Assembly (NCBI GenBank): GCA_030141605.1
Contig: JAQGDQ010000253.1
Coordinates: 1 to 64,000, forward strand
Length of the DNA stretch: 64,000 nt
DNA from: Tubiluchus corallicola
Taxonomy: Eukaryota > Priapulida > Priapulimorpha > Priapulimorphida > Tubiluchidae
Direction of reading: 5' to 3'
In this document: positions 22,864 to 38,700 of the stretch, one piece after another
Layout: the number at the start of each line of letters is the position of its first letter
Position numbering within the stretch: the stretch's first letter is position 1
Position numbers and translations under genes: made by a program
The notes under the pieces: model-generated
The model's database searches: none
Seen by the model: only the letters and a program-made list of their open reading frames with translations
Told to the model about the DNA's origin: nothing

Positions 22864-25614
22864 CTCACAGTCATAAGATAATTAAACGTTACACAGTCAT
22901 GACTAGTTTATGTGCCTCCGAAATGAAAAGGTGCGGTAAATGAGAAAACAATAGGCTCTACCAAAACTGTATTTTTAGACACTCAAGTGGCACAATTTCG
23001 ATATTTATGAAAAACGTTTTTGTTTGTGAAAGTTATATTTGCAAAAGCTACACGGCACATTATACATTTCTATAATTTCATGATTTTATCAGAATGGAGC
23101 AAATGGAGAATAAATTAGATTTATTATATTATATATATATTGATCAGAATTTTTAAGCCCGGAATATTTTCTCCGCGAATTTTAGTGGTATATAACCACC
23201 ACGTTTCCTAGGCTGCCCACGCAGGCAAACATGATCAACTTAAGCTGATCTTATCACATGAATCGCGCGTGTACCAAAAGTGTTTTGCAGCATTTGAATC
23301 AACTTCACCAAAAGTTACAACGTTTGTGGAAAAAAAATTGTTGTTTCAAAATTATATCGATGACAGTCTTGCCTTTGCTTTCTCTGCCGATCGTTGAGAA
23401 AAATGTTAGAAAGTTTTAGCATTGAAACTGTGATAAGCGCCTCGTGTAATTAATAATTTAATTTAAAATCGCGATCATTTCACGCTTGGCACTCATTTTG
23501 GTGAAAAATGGCGTCATCTGGTTACCGTGCAATATAAACAGTTATTCTGCCAAATGCTTCAGCAATCTTTTTTGGCTTATAGAGCGAACTCTATAAACTA
23601 AGTAACCCACCCGGCACCTACTGTATGCTCGCAAGTTTACATGTGTATGCGAAAGTCAACAAAAGTCTGTAAATTAATTACATTTACCCAATCAGTGTAT
23701 ACTACTGGCACATTTCATGGTATAATCCTGTGGGTTACTGCTACGTAATCACTTTAAACTTGGAAATCTTGGTCATAATTGATCAAATGCCTAATTTTTA
23801 CATAAACACATTTAAATGCAACAGTAAAATAACTGAACTTATGAGTGAACTGTAGAAATTTCTCAACGAGTACCTTCATCACAGGTTGCCTTTACAGCCT
23901 TCACGCTGCCCAGCAGACACCAGTTACGTCATTTTGTTCAAATATGCCGGCAGCGACGTTCGCTTGGCAGGAGATAAAAAATATTTAAATTTCTTTTACA
24001 TTTTAAGCAGAGCATTCTATGCGCATATATTGTTTGGTGCTACCAATATTTTTAATTATGTATTAAAATGCAATAAATGTTGTTCGAGGGTTGGTTCTAC
24101 CTTTAATTAAAATACTCTTCATATGCCAGGGCCTTTACATGATCTCACAGTTAAGCTGCTAACCTTTTTGATTTTTCCGTTGTTTCCATTTGGCCTCCAC
24201 ATCATCACCTGAGCACTCATCTTGATAAGCTTCTGTCAGACAGACACCACTAATCGGCTAATAAATACACGAAGCTAAACAAAATGATGATTGCAGCTCA
24301 TCTGTGGTATGTCATAAATGCATGTACATTACACAACATTCCAACTTTCACTGATTATTTGAAGACGATGTTAGAGTGCATAAAATCATAGCTTCCAAAC
24401 AATGTTAACACAGATAATTTTGCTAGCAAGGATCTGCTCTTCGTCGAGTATCACTCAAGAAAAATAGCCAAGTTTCCAAGAGAATTATTCGTGGTAGTAA
24501 GCACTGTCTAACTTCTGATACTGTATATTTATGCAGGCGTAATCCTAAATCAATAATAAAAATATGACAAACACACGTTTTAGCTAACAGCAGATTTATG
24601 TGGCGAACACGCATTCCTCATAACTCACAGTATCAATCTGCGGCAATAATTTACTAATAAAATACTGGTAATGAAAAACTCCAAGAAGCAAATTATTCTA
24701 ATAACGTGTACCGAGTTCAGTGGACGACACTCAATCACCGCCTTTTCTTTCTCCTAATTAAGTCAAAATGTGACGAAAGCTTTTTCAATACGATCATGAA
24801 TGAATAAGGAGTCGCGAAGTGTGTGTTTAGTGCCGCAGCGTCCCAGCAGGCTTCAGTTTGTAGAAATTAGTGCAGATCAATGCACAATTGTGCTCGAGAG
24901 GCCGTAGTTTACATAGTGGGTAAAAGCACAGTTGCGGTGCAGACGTCCCGCTCAGTTATAAAGCTGTCGCTCACGCCTTTACCAGAAAGGCGAACACCCA
25001 GTAAGCTCCAATGAGTTAACTCTAGAGTCTTTGGCGACCTTGCAAAGACGTCTCTGTGCACTTACGACTAGCCTTTGACGTTCGGTTGCTCATTTTCCTA
25101 TAAATGTCATCAAATTGTCATTAGGGAAAAGCATATGCGATGCTGCTGAATACGCGGGCTTCATGTTGTGAGTGAGTGAATGGCAGACTGCAGTCTGTAA
25201 GCGAACAAACCCTATTAGATGCTTGACATTTCTGCATTGTGTGCGTTACAACGGAAAATCAGATTCAGTTTCCGTTGCACAGTGTATAGGTAAGCACCAC
25301 GTAAGGATCATTATCCAGCATGCTCTAACGCTAGCTCATGCAATTTGATAAACATTATTAGGAAATATGCTTCCGTTTTTTTTTCGAGGACTGTGAGTTA
25401 GGTCAAAACACCATTTAGGAACACAATTTTTCAGCAAAAATTTTCTAGAAAGACCTTAAAATATTAAAAGCTTAATTAACGCCTGGTTTTCTTACTCAAG
25501 TTTCTACTCATGTCTGTTTAGAGAAACTGCAAGCACTCGCCTATGAGTGCACGCTTGCACCCACTGTACTCACAATTATACACTATATGAAAACATGCAG
25601 AACAACAGCAGATT
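22864..25614. other. Non-coding DNA, nothing recognised
   Basis: About 2.7 kb. GC is slightly higher around 24740-25330, but no frame, splice pattern or RNA gene could be recognised there. Confidence 0.4.
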
Positions 25615-25763
25615 TTGAAGTAATGAAGAACATTTTTAATTTTATTCGCAACGTTTCAATTTGATTACAAATCAGCACTAAGTGAAGGAAAGAGACAAAC
25701 ATGATAACTTATTATCAGCAGTAATATTGTTGAATAAAATTGAGAATGTTCTTCATAATTTCA
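25615..25763. repeat. Short foldback: 30-bp inverted repeats around a 85-bp centre
   Basis: Left arm 25615-25647 and right arm 25732-25763 are inverted copies; the core GAAGAACATTTTTAATTTTA and its partner differ at 2 positions over 23, and similarity continues outward. The centre, on the minus strand, carries a hairpin (TTTGTAATCAAA) followed by GAAACGTTGC. This is the same layout as the motifs at 16.4 and 42.75 kb. It could be a small inverted-repeat element or two opposed retroelement ends. No convincing target-site duplication was found. Confidence 0.65.
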
Positions 25764-27796
25764 TTCGTCTGATTTTGTACTGCATACGAGTTTGCGATTC
25801 CTAAATCTCCACAGACACAGTTACCGGAAGCCCCAATACGGTTACCGGAATTACGTACAACGATATTGTAGCTTATATATTCACGACCTAAGCTAACTGG
25901 CTCATTTATACATGAACTGGCTCATTTATACATGCCTCATAACACGGTTCGCCCTCTTTTCTAACTGAAAATGTGATTAATGTTGCTTAGCCTTAACTTA
26001 TCTTCAGTTAATTAGTTGCTACTCAAAGCTAGGCTTCGCACTGGCAAGTTAATAAAAGCTTTCCACTTTCATTTTCTAGCTGCCTTTCCAATAATGAGAG
26101 CATTGTGGTAATTCCTTGAGTAAAGCCCTTCTACATTCATTCAAAGCAAATTAAGTACACTAACAGACAAGCAACTATTCTCTCTTTCATTTTACCGCTC
26201 TCGATGAGACTTCCAAAAACCATAAAACATCATTTCTTTTCTGAAAAATCTATAAGGCTTTATACGTTTCTAAACATGAAAACACAAACTGTCTGTTTCT
26301 TTTTCAGCGCATTGAAGTTTTTTCACACAAAGTTCGCAAGAAGATTTTTAAGTACACACCTGCAACCCGTCATTGCAAAGAAGTCGATAATATCACTTTA
26401 TTTTTTAATAGTCGTTTGCGTACAACACACAACTTCGTCACCACAAAACTGTTTCAATGACATACTTGTTTACAAACAAACTGTGACAGACAATCAGTCG
26501 TTCTATACAAAACATTAGAATTACCGAAAATGTGCGCAACATCCCTCAAGCAGTACTGTATTTCCTCAGCCTCCCCATCCGTGTGTAATGATTTTCTCAT
26601 TGAATGACATCACTACGCTAGGCGCGCAATCTACAATATCCATGATTGGGGCATCATGTGTAAAACAGACGCAGCCTAGTATATATCTGTGATAACTAAA
26701 TTTCTTGTAGCATAATGCACATTGAGGCTAATTTTGTTAAATTAAATCCCCAACTTTGGTTTTAAAACGTATTTTAAATAGTTCATTATTGCGTTATACT
26801 AACATACTGTGAATTATACTGATTGAATGGAAAACTGAATAATTGTTGGACAGATAAAAGCAAACAAGTTACGTTAATGTATTAGTTCAACAGCATTATT
26901 AGACAACAGACATACACATAAAACTTTTAGAATAGTACAAGGTACTCAAAGCCGACTTAAATAGAAATAAGAAATGAATACCATTCATAAGTTCACAGAT
27001 CAGTAACAAGAAACAAACGATGTATGAAAAAAGAGAAGTTTAATAAAAGAGTGAAATTGTTGTCGAAATTATCGGAGATTTCACGATTAAAAAGAACTAC
27101 AAAACACCTGACGCGCACTCAAGTACATGTGAAATACATTTTGAAATGACTCACGGTCTAAACTCAAATTTCTTACATTTGACTGTAATTAAACCTCTGC
27201 TTTATCCACGCTCCGACATTGCCAAAAACACGACTCCTGCCGGGTTTTGCCGGGCAAAAATTCATTCAAGATGTCATTCATTCTGTCTTGCACATGGAAA
27301 ACTCAACAACAAAGTTCTACATGTGTTGTACATGTGCAACAGAATTTAATAACATTGCACATAGTAGGCCTATATGAAAGTTCTTTTGGATGTCTTACTA
27401 GTGCCCCATTCACCACTGTATGCAGCATTGAACATAAAATTTAGCGGCAGAAATTGTTTGTCTGTTTGCTTGTTTGTTTGACCATAACAAAAGCATTAAG
27501 CCTTAGGAAACAGACATGCAAAATTAAAAGCCTTCTAATTGTTGTTACACTTCATGGATAAAAACATTGAAATAAGAGATTTGTTAATTAGTGGGACAAA
27601 TTAATAGTGGTGATATGATAATCCGTAAGTTTGACGGGTAGCCATTGTTTTCAGTGGCCTGCACATGTGAAATATGGTGTAATCAACTTCTAGTGTTGCT
27701 GTTCCGCCGATCAGTTGGTCGCCTTTCCTTAATGAAATTGCCAATAACGTTACAGTCGCCTGTTAAGTGTGAACAGTAAATAAGTAGTAAAAAGGT
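25764..27796. other. Non-coding DNA, nothing recognised
   Basis: About 2 kb of AT-rich DNA. A 104-codon frame (26204-26518) and two 65-67-codon frames near 27.2 kb resemble no family. Confidence 0.45.
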
Positions 27797-28010
27797 AGTT
27801 AGTCAGTCAGTCAGTCAGTCAGTCGGTCAGCCAGTCAGTCAGGCAGTCAGTTAATCAGTTAATCAGCCAGTCAGTCAGTGAGTTAGTCAGTCAGTCAGAC
27901 AGACAATCAGTCAGTCAGTCAGTCAGTCAGTCAGTCAGTCAGTCGTTAATCCAGTCAGTCGGTAAGTGAGTCAGTCAGTCATTCAGTCAGCCTGGCAGAC
28001 AGTCAAAAAG
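27797..28010 (+). repeat. (CAGT)n tetranucleotide array, imperfect
   Basis: About 200 bp of AGTC repeats with variants (CAGC, GGTC, TAAT). It passes directly into the AAGT array that follows. Confidence 0.93.
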
Positions 28011-28014
28011 AATG

Positions 28015-29077
<1,063 letters not shown>

Positions 29078-30039
29078 GAATATTCCAAGCATTCACAAAC
29101 ATAACAGAAGAAAATTATGTAAAAATAGATTATTGTAAACTAAACAAAAATGTAATTGATCAATAACAACCCTTTACGGAGACCAAAATTGAAGGTAATT
29201 GACACGAATTTTCATTGTCGGATAATTTCTGTAATTATTGCAAAAGTTCCATCTCTTCCCATCACTGTGATCAGACACTCTCGTCCTCTCACGGGATGAA
29301 ACTAACTCATCTAAATTACAGCACAAATCCATTTTGGCTAATATTATCTATTATAGTTGAAAAAGATTTCCCCACTGAATGCTAAAAAACGTGGAGTGCA
29401 AATGTGACAAGATAGATGTCCATAATTTCAAAATGGATGTCACGCAGAAATACCGGGCGGACGGAAGCTGATTTAATTCATTTCCGCTGATTGTCACTGT
29501 CACAGATTTTACAATTAAATGAACTCTGGTATTTTTACAAATTTCTGGTGAGATTACATGATGTAGCGGTGGGTCTGCTGCTTTCAAGGTCTGTTGTTTT
29601 CAGTGAAGCTTCTAAGGCCAGAGAAAATTTCACATAGTGACAAGTTTTAATTTTTGCAGTTTGTGGATATTTTTCAAAAATGATTTGTCACTCACCATAA
29701 AATATGTAGCACACCTTCCACATATATACTTGAACTTATACTTGAATGGCCACGTAATATAACGTGATCTTCAAATTAAATAACCACCCACGGCCGCTTC
29801 CTAGCAGTTTCAAGTCATGTTATAGCTAATTCTGACACGCAGACTAACGTTAGGAAAGCGTTCAAAAAGCAGTTAGGCGTAATTGCCTAGTTTCGGTGTC
29901 ATCATTAAATTTTGAATTCGCGACATACACGGACACGTTTAATTTGCTATGATATAGTGTGAAACTACCATTGGAACCGGCGTTGAAGTCTTCAGCTGCA
30001 GAAATAGGAAGGAGTGTATAATCTCCCACACAGTTTAAA
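29078..30039. other. Non-coding DNA, nothing recognised
   Basis: About 1 kb without a recognised feature. Confidence 0.45.
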
Positions 30040-30118
30040 TACCCTAACGCTAGTCCTAACCCTAAAACCCAACCACAACCCTAACCCGAACACTAATCCC
30101 AACCCAAACTTTAACCGT
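30040..30118 (+). repeat. Degenerate telomere-like (CCCTAA)n tract
   Basis: Contains ACCCTAACGC, CCTAACCCTAAAACCCAACC, ACAACCCTAACCCGAACAC and AATCCCAACCC. CCCTAA is the animal telomere repeat. The copies are diverged and irregular, which fits an old interstitial telomeric tract or a repeat family that mimics one. Confidence 0.7.
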
Positions 30119-33100
30119 ACCTTACTCCGCTTCTCGAACTAATTCATATGTGTGTGGGGGGAGGGAGGGGGTCTATATAGCACAGAAATAAATCAAACTA
30201 ACTAAATAAACCAGAATTCAGCTAGAAACCACGTGACTTGTGCCTCGACGACACTTTATGGACGGCAAAAAAATTTCAGGCTTTTTTCGCTGTAAAAAAA
30301 AGAACAGTTAAACAGCCAAAAGTTAAATGCAGTGTGATTCGGATTCCAGAAAGTGTTTCTTTTTTCGTTTTTTCTCCAGAGGTTATTCTGAAAACGGCTT
30401 GTTAATTATATATTATAGTGAGTTAGTGAAAGTAAAAAATAGAACAAATATCACACCGTAAAACAATAGTGATGTTGAAAAGTAAGGAATGCTGCCCAGT
30501 TATGTGTGTCAAAAAACTTTCACTTGATTGCAATTAAGATATTGACCTTGGATTCTGGAATATTCTTACAAATTACACGAAATGTCTAAATACCCTCATC
30601 AGAAGCTTCTGAAACACTTATTAAAACTTTTTTGTAACAAATTTGTATCTTGTTTCTAATGCATATTATAAATAATATTGATGACCATATTATCGATTTG
30701 AGAAACTAGGCCCATTTTAAGCTATTAAGAGCATCTCGTTAAGATTTTCTCATAGCAAAAATCTTCTTGAATTTTATACAGTTATTTCTTATTTATTTTC
30801 CCTAAGTATTTCGCTTAATAACTCGTTAACCTTGCAAGCTAAGGTCGCGAAACTCGCAGGGTGGATAGTCCTGGGCGGTGGAAGGGCAGCAGTGTTTTGA
30901 ACTCTAACCTCTGGTCAAGAGGTTGAGGGCAGTGGGCGTTGGTCAGTTTTTCCATTGGTCCGCATCTCCTCCTAGGGTTTCAATTTTTTCACAAGTATTT
31001 AGGTATTGTGGGGAGGTCTGCATTAAGTATTTTCATAAATCTCTAGGCTCTAACACGGTTCGAGATAGGGGTCAAATACAAAATCAGGGGGCCCACTTTT
31101 GGTGACCTTTTAGACGTAGAGGATTAGGGATACAAAACTTACAGAAAACCCTCATTAGGCAAGGCGAACTATGTTTATATGTGACACGAGAGTGTTGGGT
31201 CAAAGGTCAAGGAGTGGGTGGGCCTTCATTTATAATTCGTTAGGCTCTATCTGCTTCTACGCTTTTTGAGCTAATGCACAAATTTTAGTATATGGCCAGG
31301 TATGGTCGCCGTCTTGCATCACTGAATGGGAGACATGTGCGTGTGGAAAAATTAACCGCTAAGGGAAAACCCGAACTTTGGGGATCGGGGACAAAAGTAC
31401 CTTGTGTAGAGGGACTGTAGCTTGTGGTACATCAAATGAATATCGTCCGTCAAACGAATCGGACGGCGTAAGATATGTCGAAATTGGCTGACCTCTGATA
31501 CCACTAACGGAAAAAAGAGATCAAGGAGACGAATGTTTTCAGTGTCGAGCGAAACTAGCTTGCAGCACACGAATAAAAGTTTTCGATAAGATTAACCGAA
31601 TGGTGTAAGTTGACAGGAGATTGCTTGGCCTTTGAGTTACGGATCGAAAAGTTACAGGTTGCAATTTCATTGCAGAATGCATCTTCTCAGTAATCAACGT
31701 GAACACAACGAAATCAAAATTATGATTTTTAAAAACAAAAGGTTCAAGTATTTCAAAGTCAAATTCTGTAACTATTGTTTGCAAAGTATTCAGTGTCGTC
31801 AATATGCTGTAGTCAACTTGTTTTTTTTTCTAATACTGCAACTGTACGAAACGCATGTTGGTGTATAGGCCTGTCTGTAAGACCTTGGAAAAAATAAAGT
31901 TAAGCACTGAAGCTGTGCTCTCATAAAACATAATAATAAACGTGGTAAATCGGGTATCGTAGTATACTGATGAGTATCGGATAAGAAGCTTCAGGTTTTG
32001 CTAAAAATAAAAGTAGTAAGACAGGAAAGTAGCGTCTATATCACTTTTTTATTTTTAGTAAAGCTGCCCGACAGTATTTTTAGTATTGTCCGACATTCGT
32101 CAGTGTGCGACATTAGTGCATTTTACCCGGAATAAATCGAACTAACAAAGGCGAAAATCTCCTATGATTTAAAAATTCACTACCCTTAATATGAGCGTGT
32201 TTTTATCAGCGCTCTTTCTGGTAGGAAAACCAAAGTGGCGATTTCGAGCTCTTTGTTTGTCGTTACGTAGGTTCGAGTAATCAGTTTCTAAACGATGCAC
32301 AGCATTGTCCGATTTTAAGAAGTATATGGCGATACATGTGTATTGTGATTCTTCGAAATCATTCAGTAGCAACGAGTTAATTGGAATTTTAATAATAAAA
32401 CACGCACAAACCTGCTTAATTTGCTGAACAGTGGCTTGAAAAGGGGGCAAACACTAAGTAACTTGAAGTGTCAACCTGTTGCACGATAGGTAATCGATCA
32501 TAAATTCATAGCTATTTCAGTGCTGCTCAGAAAATCAGCCCAAACGAGTCTTCCAACGTTTCAAGAGAAAAAGGGAAAACAATAAAAAACAGTACATTAT
32601 AAACTACAAATACTGACTGTCAATGTCAATATGCATTAAGTATACACGGAATGACTAAGCCACATGCAATCTTACTGTCGTGGTCGCTTCCAAGGTCTAA
32701 AACCAACGCGTGACAAGTCAGATTGTTTTTTCTGCAGCCCAATATTTTTTTGAAAACTACTTCTTTAATGTAGATAAACTGTCATTTAGCAAATGGTTAT
32801 ATTTAAATTCAATAGTCGTTATTTCATATAAAAACGCGTCAGTCATATCACAAACAAATGCTAAAAAATCATTAAAGTGGAACTGACCCATAAACAAGCG
32901 TGCCACCTGTTGGTCATTTGTGAGATGTGAGAGCGAAAGCACCTGTGCTTTACCTCTTTTCAATACCTAGAAAGTGTCACACCTGCAAAGTGCGCAGGTG
33001 AACTGTGTAACGAATGACCGATCTGAAAAATAAATCAGCCTCAATTGATTACGACGCTTGTGCGTACCTCACATCCCAGAAGCTGCGATAGAAGCATATT

Positions 33101-33493
33101 GGGCGGAATGTAGAACATCCTGTTTGTGGAGCCGCCCCGCAGCCCTGGAGACTGACCATATGGCAACGTCATGAGTCAATATAGGAGTAAAAGGGTTACG
33201 CGTGTACTTATTAACATAGAACAAACACAGACAATAATATCTGCAGCGTTTTATCATGTTCAATAATCGTAGCAATAGTAATCGATATTCATCGATTTCT
33301 GCAAACGGCTGAGTTTGTAAGAGAGTGCAAACGCAAACATTTGCTGGGTCGTGACCAATGAGTCACAGACACAAAAAACGCGGGAGGTCTTTAAGACAAT
33401 TATGGCAATTTACAGCTCAATATATTGTTGTTAAAAAAAGCAAATTAGCAATTAGTTAGAATGGTCATGAACCTGACCTCAAGCTGTATGTTA
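30119..33493. other. Non-coding DNA, nothing firm recognised
   Basis: About 3.4 kb. The stretch 30850-31550 is GC-richer than its surroundings and has overlapping 60-87-codon frames on both strands, but none resembles a protein. It may be a decayed repeat. Confidence 0.4.
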
Positions 33494-33664
33494 AACAAGC
33501 AGGTAAGCAAGTAAGTAAATAAACAAGTAAGTACGTAAGTAAGTAGATAAAGTAAGTAAGTAGGTAAGTAAGTAAGTAAGTAAGTCAGTCAGTCAGTCAG
33601 TCAGTCAGTCAGTCAGTCAGTCAGTCAGTCAGTCAGTAAGTAAGTAAGTAAGTAAGTAAGTAAC

Positions 33665-33714
<50 letters not shown>

Positions 33715-33848
33715 CGTACGTAAGTAAACAGGTAAGTAGGCAAGTAAGTAAGTAATTAAGCAAGTAAGCAATTTGGCTGGCAAGCAAGTAAGTAAGCCAG
33801 TGCATAACCAAAAAAGCAAGTAAGTAAGTTAAAAGTAAGCAATAAGTA
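33494..33848 (+). repeat. Second (AAGT)n / (CAGT)n composite array
   Basis: TAAG repeats, then a pure CAGT block (about 33583-33637), then TAAG with ACGT, GGCA and GCAA variants, decaying at both ends. It has the same two repeat units as 27797-29077, 4.4 kb away, in the opposite order. Confidence 0.93.
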
Positions 33849-34800
33849 CAATTTTGTCATGATGGTGTCTTGGTGTCACTGGTGTGAACGTCTGACTCAG
33901 TCGGACAGAAGAAATTACTCGTTTTATTCAAAATTAATGCGTTTTAAGAAGAAGTCATTGCCTTTGAATACGCATTTGGAATTTTCGACAATAAGTTAAC
34001 GCTCAACTGTCCTTTTTACATTATAGACTGTTAAATATTTTTAATGTCGTTGGCTTAAAAATGCTCTAGTAGCCTGACTACTTCATTATTTATAAGGAAA
34101 GAACCTGTCAACAATTTTTGGTGGCCAATTAAAGTACCGTTTTCGGCATTTTATTACAATTGCTTTATTATTATGATGTTGCTTTATCACCAAGACATAC
34201 CACATGTGACCAAAATGCCAAATAATTCTGTGAGGCACGTGTTTATTGCACATTTTTGTTTTTGCTTGAGAACTGTTTCGTTTCATAATTACGCAAATTC
34301 CTACAATTTTCTTCCCCAGCCGTTCAATAGGCTTAAGTCACGGCAACTTTTGATGCAAAGGATTTAATCAGAGATTTAATTTTGCCGTAACGTCGAAAAG
34401 GGATTCAGTTTTCAATTTTACGTTGCAAAAGAATTCCGATAAAATGCAATTTTGCATACAGAAAGTTCTGCTGTTTCTGATTTTTAATAAGCCTTTATCG
34501 ACCACATGGCACAAAATTATCATCGAAATTCACTCAGAAAATGATAGCCGTAAAAAATTATTATTAGTAGTAAACGCGTCTGCCAATAAGTGACGAAAAT
34601 TTCATTTTGTCACACTAAGGTTTAACAGGGAATTATTAATGTTTTGATGCTGGCACATAAGTTTACTATAGCAAGATACACAGAGGTCCAAATGAAGCCA
34701 GTACAGAATTTGCCACACTAAAGCGTGAAGATAAGGGCCGCGTCGAAGCGCAGCGCCATCTAATGGTGGAAAAATAAAAAAGGCGGGGTTAGAAGCGCCT
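33849..34800. other. Non-coding DNA, nothing recognised
   Basis: No gene or mobile element recognised. GCGCCATCTAATGGTGG at 34750-34766 is a near-palindrome of unknown meaning. Confidence 0.4.
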
Positions 34801-34804
34801 ATCT

Positions 34805-35706
<902 letters not shown>

Positions 35707-38700
35707 ACTGAAAACCGCACTTTCTCAGTGAACACGAATAAGCAACATCAAACTTTGCGTCGCCCAAGCAATTCTCGCTCAATGACACAACAAAAGTCTT
35801 TTGAAAAATAAGCATACCTTACTTTAAAAATCAAAACCATTTGACTAAAATATTAACCTAGCCAAACTTATCACTTCAAAACATTCCTTCATGCACCGGA
35901 TGTCATTTCCTCAGTTTTGTCTGTTCAATTAAAGTTTAACAATGTAGCGTACACGTTACTGCTATCGATATAAAAGGATATTGTCCTTATTTTTGAAAAT
36001 ATAATAAACAATGCAATCATATAAACATGATATAGCAAGATGAAACAGAACCTATAATTATACAACTTTACGGTGACAGCTGCTAAAATTCCCACTCCTC
36101 TTCCTTCATTCACCCTTTCTTTCAGATAACATCTCAAATTTTTCGCTGAAAAGCTTTGGCATTAAAGATAAAAGATCATCATATTTCGTCAAACACAAAA
36201 ATCAAGTGTTATTGTTGGGTAAATGAATGTGGATTAGCAGAATCCCCTTGAGAGTCATCAGCTCATTTATTAGAATCATAAAACGTGTCAAACGCACCGC
36301 CTGCCGCATGTTACTATAATAACCAGATAAAGGAACCCTATTACAGTCTCGGTGAAATTTTGCCTATATTTTTTTGCTATTAGAATTTTACTACTATAAT
36401 AACGATAGTTAAGAGAACACTGATGCCACTTTTACACAGTGATGTTGCAAGAGGAATGAATTTTTACCTGTTTCACCCTTTATGAATTTTTAACAGGCTA
36501 TTTAAACACTGGGAATTCAATTTTCCCAAAAAAGCGATACTTTCCAATTTACAGTTGACGTACGGATTACGCAACCACATAATTATATTAAATTTGAGAA
36601 AAAAACCCAGCTGGCGTAAATTTACAAATGCTTGCTAGAGCACTTAATTTCCACAGTTTAAAATTACAGACCAAAGCCTTTATATAAGAATAAGATCGAT
36701 GTGAACTGAGGGGTACAAGACTGAAAAGACAGCGCTGCTTCCATGCGGCCCACCCACACAATGTGACATCATCTCCAAAATGCAACAGATGCGAAATGGT
36801 CAATAATTATCTGTAATATGCATATTATAATCATAAAATCCCCGCGGCTGTAATAAATGCAAAGTTTATTAGTGATGTCATTAGATATTGGATAGGCGGT
36901 GTGGTTACCTAACCGTATGGTATGATAGTTAACAATTAGTATAGTCACGCCCAAGTTATTTGAAGCCAGGCGATTAACATCAGTAAATAATAGCCATGTT
37001 TACGATGTGTCAAATGGTAGGTGAACGCCCGATGTGTGGATGTTTCTAAACAATATGTGGTCTTGACGATTTTGTCTTTAACATTTTGATCTATATGTAT
37101 AGTAACGTATACTATTAAGGTACTTAAGAACCTGCATTTCTCAAATCTGGTTCTATTTCGTTTTCAAAATACATTGCAAAATTTAGGCCTGGTAAGCTTC
37201 TGCACGATTCTGACTTTTTGATTCTGACCTTTCTGCTTCAGAAAAAATAACACAATTTTGGTGAATGTAAAACTCATAACTCAACAAAGTCCGAAATCGA
37301 GATCTGAGGTTTAATTCAAGAATATCGGTTACTTCGAACAATTACTGTTAATCAATAAATTCATTAGAAATATGCTGAACAGGGACGCAAAAGATATCAT
37401 GAGCAACACAGGATGTGGTAAACTAATTTCCAGAGTATGCCGATAGTGAAATTGTTAGTTACTTAGCCTAGTTACTTAGTTACTTAGTTACATAGATTTA
37501 TGTATATAATAAACACAATATTAAAAAATAAAATTGTGCAAATAATTTAGTATCTGTAATAAGTTTTTGTCCAAGTACATATTTACTTGAAGTGAGTAGC
37601 GTAGCGTCTAACAATAGCGTGAAGCCACAAAACTTATACAGCCAAGCCAAACTTTGTTAATTGAACCGCGCTAACGAAGCCATGTTTAATTTTGCAGTAC
37701 AAACAAGCCAAACTTGTTCATTACATAAAGAGAACAAATTGTTTGCTGACACAGCTAAACTAATATTGACTAAATGGCCAAAGGCTTCTTCACTGTGCCT
37801 TATATATAACAGTCTTCATTGCTTCTAAAAAATGAAGATTCATATGGAATACTAATGAAGTAGATGAGTTAATCAAACAAGCAAATTGGGAAAAAGAATC
37901 TTATTAAGGACGTTCAGCTTGAAAGCTGCCTTTAAATGCGTTTATAGACATGAAAGGCTGGCGATAATAAATAACAATTGTTTTTATGTCATGTAAGTCA
38001 ACCAGAAATACACTATTACGCAACACTAGACTATGTCAATACAATGCTTTACACAATGCGAATTTATAAAATTAATTCTTTAAATTATGTTGAGAAAACA
38101 AAAGGCTTATTGAATAGTGTCTTGTTCACTCGCTTGCAGTTAGTCGCTGTACAAATTAAATAAATGAAGTTGATTAAAACACTATAACGAACTTTACTCA
38201 CCACAAGTAAATGGCGTCCGTATCGATGGAAAACTGCCATTCGTGCCATTTTGTAGATAGTAGGAACAAATCCAAATGCACATGTGTTAATCAAACATGT
38301 TAACCAAATCACTCAAAACTGCTACGCTTAATCTAACTTTTGTGATCGTCAAAAGTACCTTTTACCACCTTTATTCTTTCACCTGAATGGTCACAACTCG
38401 TGCCTTTCTTACCTTCTAGACACTTTGTTTCTTTGCTTTTCTAACACAGAATTCCTTGCGGTCCATTGACCATTGTATGCAAATTTCTGGACCCACACTA
38501 GGAAGTGTAAACTCGTTAGTCATTAGTGGTTACTGGATACTAACTTCGGGCGACCACGTACTGGTCATCCTTGCATGCAGCTCCAGTCACCAATATGACA
38601 CGTGATTTATGTCCACAACCAAGCAGTCGGTATCGCGTCACCACAACCACAGGAGAAGGCTGACATGAAATATTCTAGGGCTCTCTTTAGTCTCTGCGGG

